From positions 1 through 32,366 of the forward strand of contig JAJOHG010000291.1 in NCBI GenBank assembly GCA_021029095.1: a stretch of DNA of 32,366 nt, given 5' to 3'. The position numbers were made by a program, and so were the translations under genes. The stretch is from Phellopilus nigrolimitatus (lineage: Eukaryota > Basidiomycota > Agaricomycetes > Hymenochaetales > Hymenochaetaceae). The notes below the pieces were generated by a model. It was not told the origin of the DNA and ran no database searches. It saw nothing but the letters and a program-made list of their open reading frames with translations. Positions within the stretch are counted from its first letter, which is position 1, and the number at the start of each line of letters is the position of its first letter. Shown here in pieces: positions 29,361 through 32,366 of the stretch.

Positions 29361-31636
29361 TCACAAAATCATCGAAACGGTAGTCCCTCGCCCAGTTATG
29401 GCCGTTCCTCGTCCTAATACGGTCCTCTCTCGCGCAGGTACTGTCGTTCCCCGCCCTACCACTGGTTTACCAATATCCTTGCCAGCTAAAATTGATTTAA
29501 TGTTTTCGCGGATCTCCGTTAACTTTCCCGGAGGGCTGCTCAATATCGTATCCGGTGTCAATTTGCAGCGATGCATCAACTCGTCCGCAATATCCCATGT
29601 CGCCGCGACAGGTCTTCCTTCTGTATCGAGAAACGCGGTTGAATGTAGGTTCTTCTTTGCGTCCGTAGTCCGCTGGGACGACCCGGGGAGCGAGCATATA
29701 TCGGGGACTGGCCAGGAGAAAGTTTGGAAGACTTCTGAACCCCCTACTCCATCAAACAAAATAACATTCAGAAATCCTAGTTCGCCGTCGCTCTCGAGTA
29801 CATCCTTGTGACAGAGCTCTAGATCAATTTTTTTGGGATCACTGGTCTTCGAGATTACTTCACTGGCCAGAAGAACGTCGAATGTCGGAGGAAATTCGCA
29901 GTAATCAAGACGAATGAGAATGTCCTCCATAGCAACGCCCGGGTGCTTACATTTTGCTAGCGCGCGGATACCCGGCAGATGCCGTCGGGTGTCATAAGTC
30001 ACTAGCCTATGTCTGAAATGCGAAAGTTGCCAGCGGGGTTGACAAATTTGAAAAACATCTGCGCGATCGGTCATTTTCCCTGGCCGGAAACGGAGTGGGA
30101 AGAGGGCTGAAAAACTAACCTTTTTCTCTCTGTTGAATTATCTTGCAGTCTTTCTTGTGATCCTTCCAATCCGCGGTTTGACATTTTGATGAGCAATATA
30201 GCACACCCTTGCAAGAATTGCATATTTTCGAAGCACCCGTCGGACGGCCGGTACTAGGATTTTCGCACTTTTGCAAGATAAAATGAGTTATTTGTACTGC
30301 AAATGATACGTCAAATACAAACGGACCTTTCCGCATGACCGAGGATCTTCTGTGAACTCGTAGTGACAGTGGAAAATGAATCGCTCGAAGAAGTAGAGGA
30401 CATAGGTCTTCCAGTTGACGCCTATTGGACTGCTCATAACTTGTTTATGAAGTACCTTTGAGATTCTTCCCAAATCGGCTTCAGCAGCGGTGAGAATAGA
30501 CGGAAGGACGAGAAATGCTGGAATGAATCTCGAAAGCTCGATATTAATAACTTTCACAAATGGCTCGCGGAGGTTGACGAGTGCTGGACTGAAAGTAGCA
30601 ATGGTATATAGCAGACCATTCCGATAAGCTTGTAGCATCCAAGATCCTCCGAAGGCGGACACTGCAGAAGTGGAAAAAAGTGCAAAACACGTGCCCCATG
30701 CTTCCACAGAAAGCGGTTCGTGTTTGAAAGTTGAAGGCAGCTTTGACAGTACCACTAGTGCATTGGGCACGACAGATATACCACCCTTCCATACCGCCAT
30801 CGCAAGTGGGTGGTTGGGTTCAAAAGCGAACTTGCTCAGTATATCAGCACACCTAGTGACATGTTCGAAATCAGTCGGACTCTTCAAAGAGGCTGAAAGG
30901 AGACGATAAGTATCGCCGACGAGCTTGTCTTCCTTTCCACGAGTGAAGCCTGAAATACAGTCGAACGCCTCTCTGCGCATGTCATTTTCAAAAATGTAGA
31001 GATTGACGACCGCAATGCACGTCCGTTTATCAAGCAAGGTCACATGGGGTGCATCCATGAGCCAGACATAGACAACCAACTCGAGAAGATGCGGATCAAA
31101 CTGGACACGTCGAAAAGTTTCATCTTTGTTGCGATGACGAACGGCATCCAAAATGGTTAGGAGAGCCTGAATCCTAACACTCAAAGGCTGGAGGAAGGGT
31201 TTCACGCCACCTGCATGGTCCATGACCAATGCCCGTGCCCAGGTGAGCAGAGACGGCCAATTGGAAAGAAGAATATGCAAGTCTATAGGGTCGTCTTTGA
31301 GAAAATTCGCGCATACGATAGATGTCCCGGTAAAATAAATGTCGGCGAGTCGGATATCTTCGACGGTCGCTGATTTAGGAGTGGCAATCTTCGCGAGGTG
31401 AGATGTGAAAACTTTGAACGCATCGTTTATATGCGATAAAGGAAGCCGACGAGCTTTGACAGCATTTATCATGGCCAGCGTGGATGGGATACATCCTTTA
31501 TCCGCTTCCTCAATCACCTATGACGGTGAGCTGAGTGCTGCTGCAGTCCTTCAGATTCTAAGTCGCTTACCAGGCCAGGCTTCACAAGAAGTAGTTTCGA
31601 GACCACCTCGAACCTCTTGGCTTCAACAGGGTCCAT
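29361..31636 (-). CDS. MYND zinc-finger protein, copy 3
   Basis: Exons 31636-31571, 31517-30327, 30267-30120 and 30058-29361 give 700 residues. All intron positions and phases equal those of copy 2. The MYND finger (about 417-458) shows CGK|C, CNSC, YCSSKC, DW, H and C. The C-terminal domain has YDTRRHLPGIRALAKCKHPG and ATWDIADELMHRCKLTPDTIL. The last 30 residues differ from the other copies: they form a repeated, Arg/Gly/Thr-rich tail with three GRGT boxes before the final VSMIL. An in-frame ATG at 31717 would add 27 residues, but the 31636 start aligns with copy 2. Likely a tandem duplicate of copy 2. Confidence 0.87.
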
Positions 31637-32366
31637 CCTGTGGTTATTAGGTAGCGTATAACGCGTTAGGAGGAGATATTTTGTAATAGTAGACGGCGAA
31701 CAAAGGCTGGACCGCAATGACGACTCGCTTTATGTCAAGTCATGTAAACGTGCCTATCACGTGGCCGTCCATTTGAAGAGCCTTCTTCAAGTTCTTCAAG
31801 TTCTTGCCACCTTAGTTCTCTTCTCGACCGACCTTACGGCAGAAAATCGGTATTGCTGTTGTCCGTTTGTGTCTCTACTAGGGCGTCCATCGTATTTATT
31901 CACTACGCATAGTTTCTAGTTTGAGGCCTCGACGTTCGGCGGTGTCGAATACTGTTCGACAGTCGACTTCTTGAAGATGACTATGAATATAACTCAGGCT
32001 TTGACAAAACGTGCTGTGACCTTCGGCGAGCGCCTCTCAAGACTGGTCTTCATCAAATTTCGGTCAATGATGTTGCATGACGATCACGTGCGTAAAGCCC
32101 TGCATCGTTTGCCATCCAGCCATCAGCGATTCTCATTGGCGGCCGCCTCACTTGGGATACGAGTTAACAAGCACCAATGCTCTTCAGCGAACATTTCTGA
32201 ACCATATATACACATTGGGTTATAATCTGATGGTCACTACATTGCTCGCAAGACATGGTGTTGGAATGGCAACCGCGGTGACACTTTGAACTACAGTTCA
32301 GTTGATTGTCTGTTTCCTCCTTCTCATGCCCAATGAGCGGCGTTGAGCGCTGAAGTTCGCGATACG
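31637..32366. other. Upstream flank of MYND copy 3, no gene seen
   Basis: A CACGTG lies at 31758-31763, about 120 nt before the copy 3 ATG. A small direct repeat AAGTTCTTC follows at 31791-31806. Two overlapping plus frames (31971-32225, 32077-32289) have no recognisable motif. Confidence 0.4.

Noticed and set aside
29308..29811. 167-aa plus open frame over the end of MYND copy 3
   Set aside because: Antisense shadow of a well-supported exon. Its repeats mirror the GRGT tail.

Overview
The window looks like nuclear DNA of an Agaricomycete (mushroom-type basidiomycete). Genes are split by many short GT-AG introns of about 50-60 nt. It carries families typical of this group: a FunK1 fungal-type kinase, a lineage-expanded MYND-finger family, a membrane-anchored aspartic-protease-like tail and a GT8 glycosyltransferase. 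I rebuilt the gene models by eye from splice signals, reading frame and known family motifs. No transcript or database evidence was available.

Layout. 1-1157: 3' half of a MYND-finger gene on + with an internal frame shift. 1158-5140: no convincing intact gene. This stretch holds a tandem repeat of about 280 bp rich in TTTTA (2280-3130), a minus-strand run of splice-like signals (3400-3540) and a GC-rich 84-93 bp repeat (3786-4313). 5141-8611 (-): a 14-exon VTC4 orthologue (vacuolar polyphosphate polymerase) with a 9-nt microexon. 9453-10508 (+): GT8 glycosyltransferase with one frame shift. 10932-11480 (+): 5'-truncated protease-like tail with one membrane segment. 12301-12904 (-): a five-exon MIF/tautomerase homologue. 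13767-14048: MITE-like element. 14164-16726 (-): FunK1 kinase with an Asn in the DFG position. 16727-17880 (-): decayed coding blocks, including a GT8 relic.

18014-22630 is an accessory region. It has two arms of about 1.4 kb in inverted orientation, a 542-bp Harbinger/Tourist-like MITE with TTA target duplications between them, and a further partial tandem copy outside. Each unit encodes a small unrecognised Lys/Arg-rich protein. The promoter and intron are almost identical between copies while the coding exons have diverged strongly. This is the most interesting signal in the window.

24042-25791 (+): Gtr2/RagC-type GTPase of the EGO/TORC1 pathway. 26583-28901 and 29361-31636 (both -): two intact MYND-finger paralogues of the gene at the left edge, with identical intron positions and phases. 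VTC4 (phosphate storage) and Gtr2 (TORC1 nutrient signalling) both act at the vacuole. They lie 15 kb apart, and I see no sign of a cluster.
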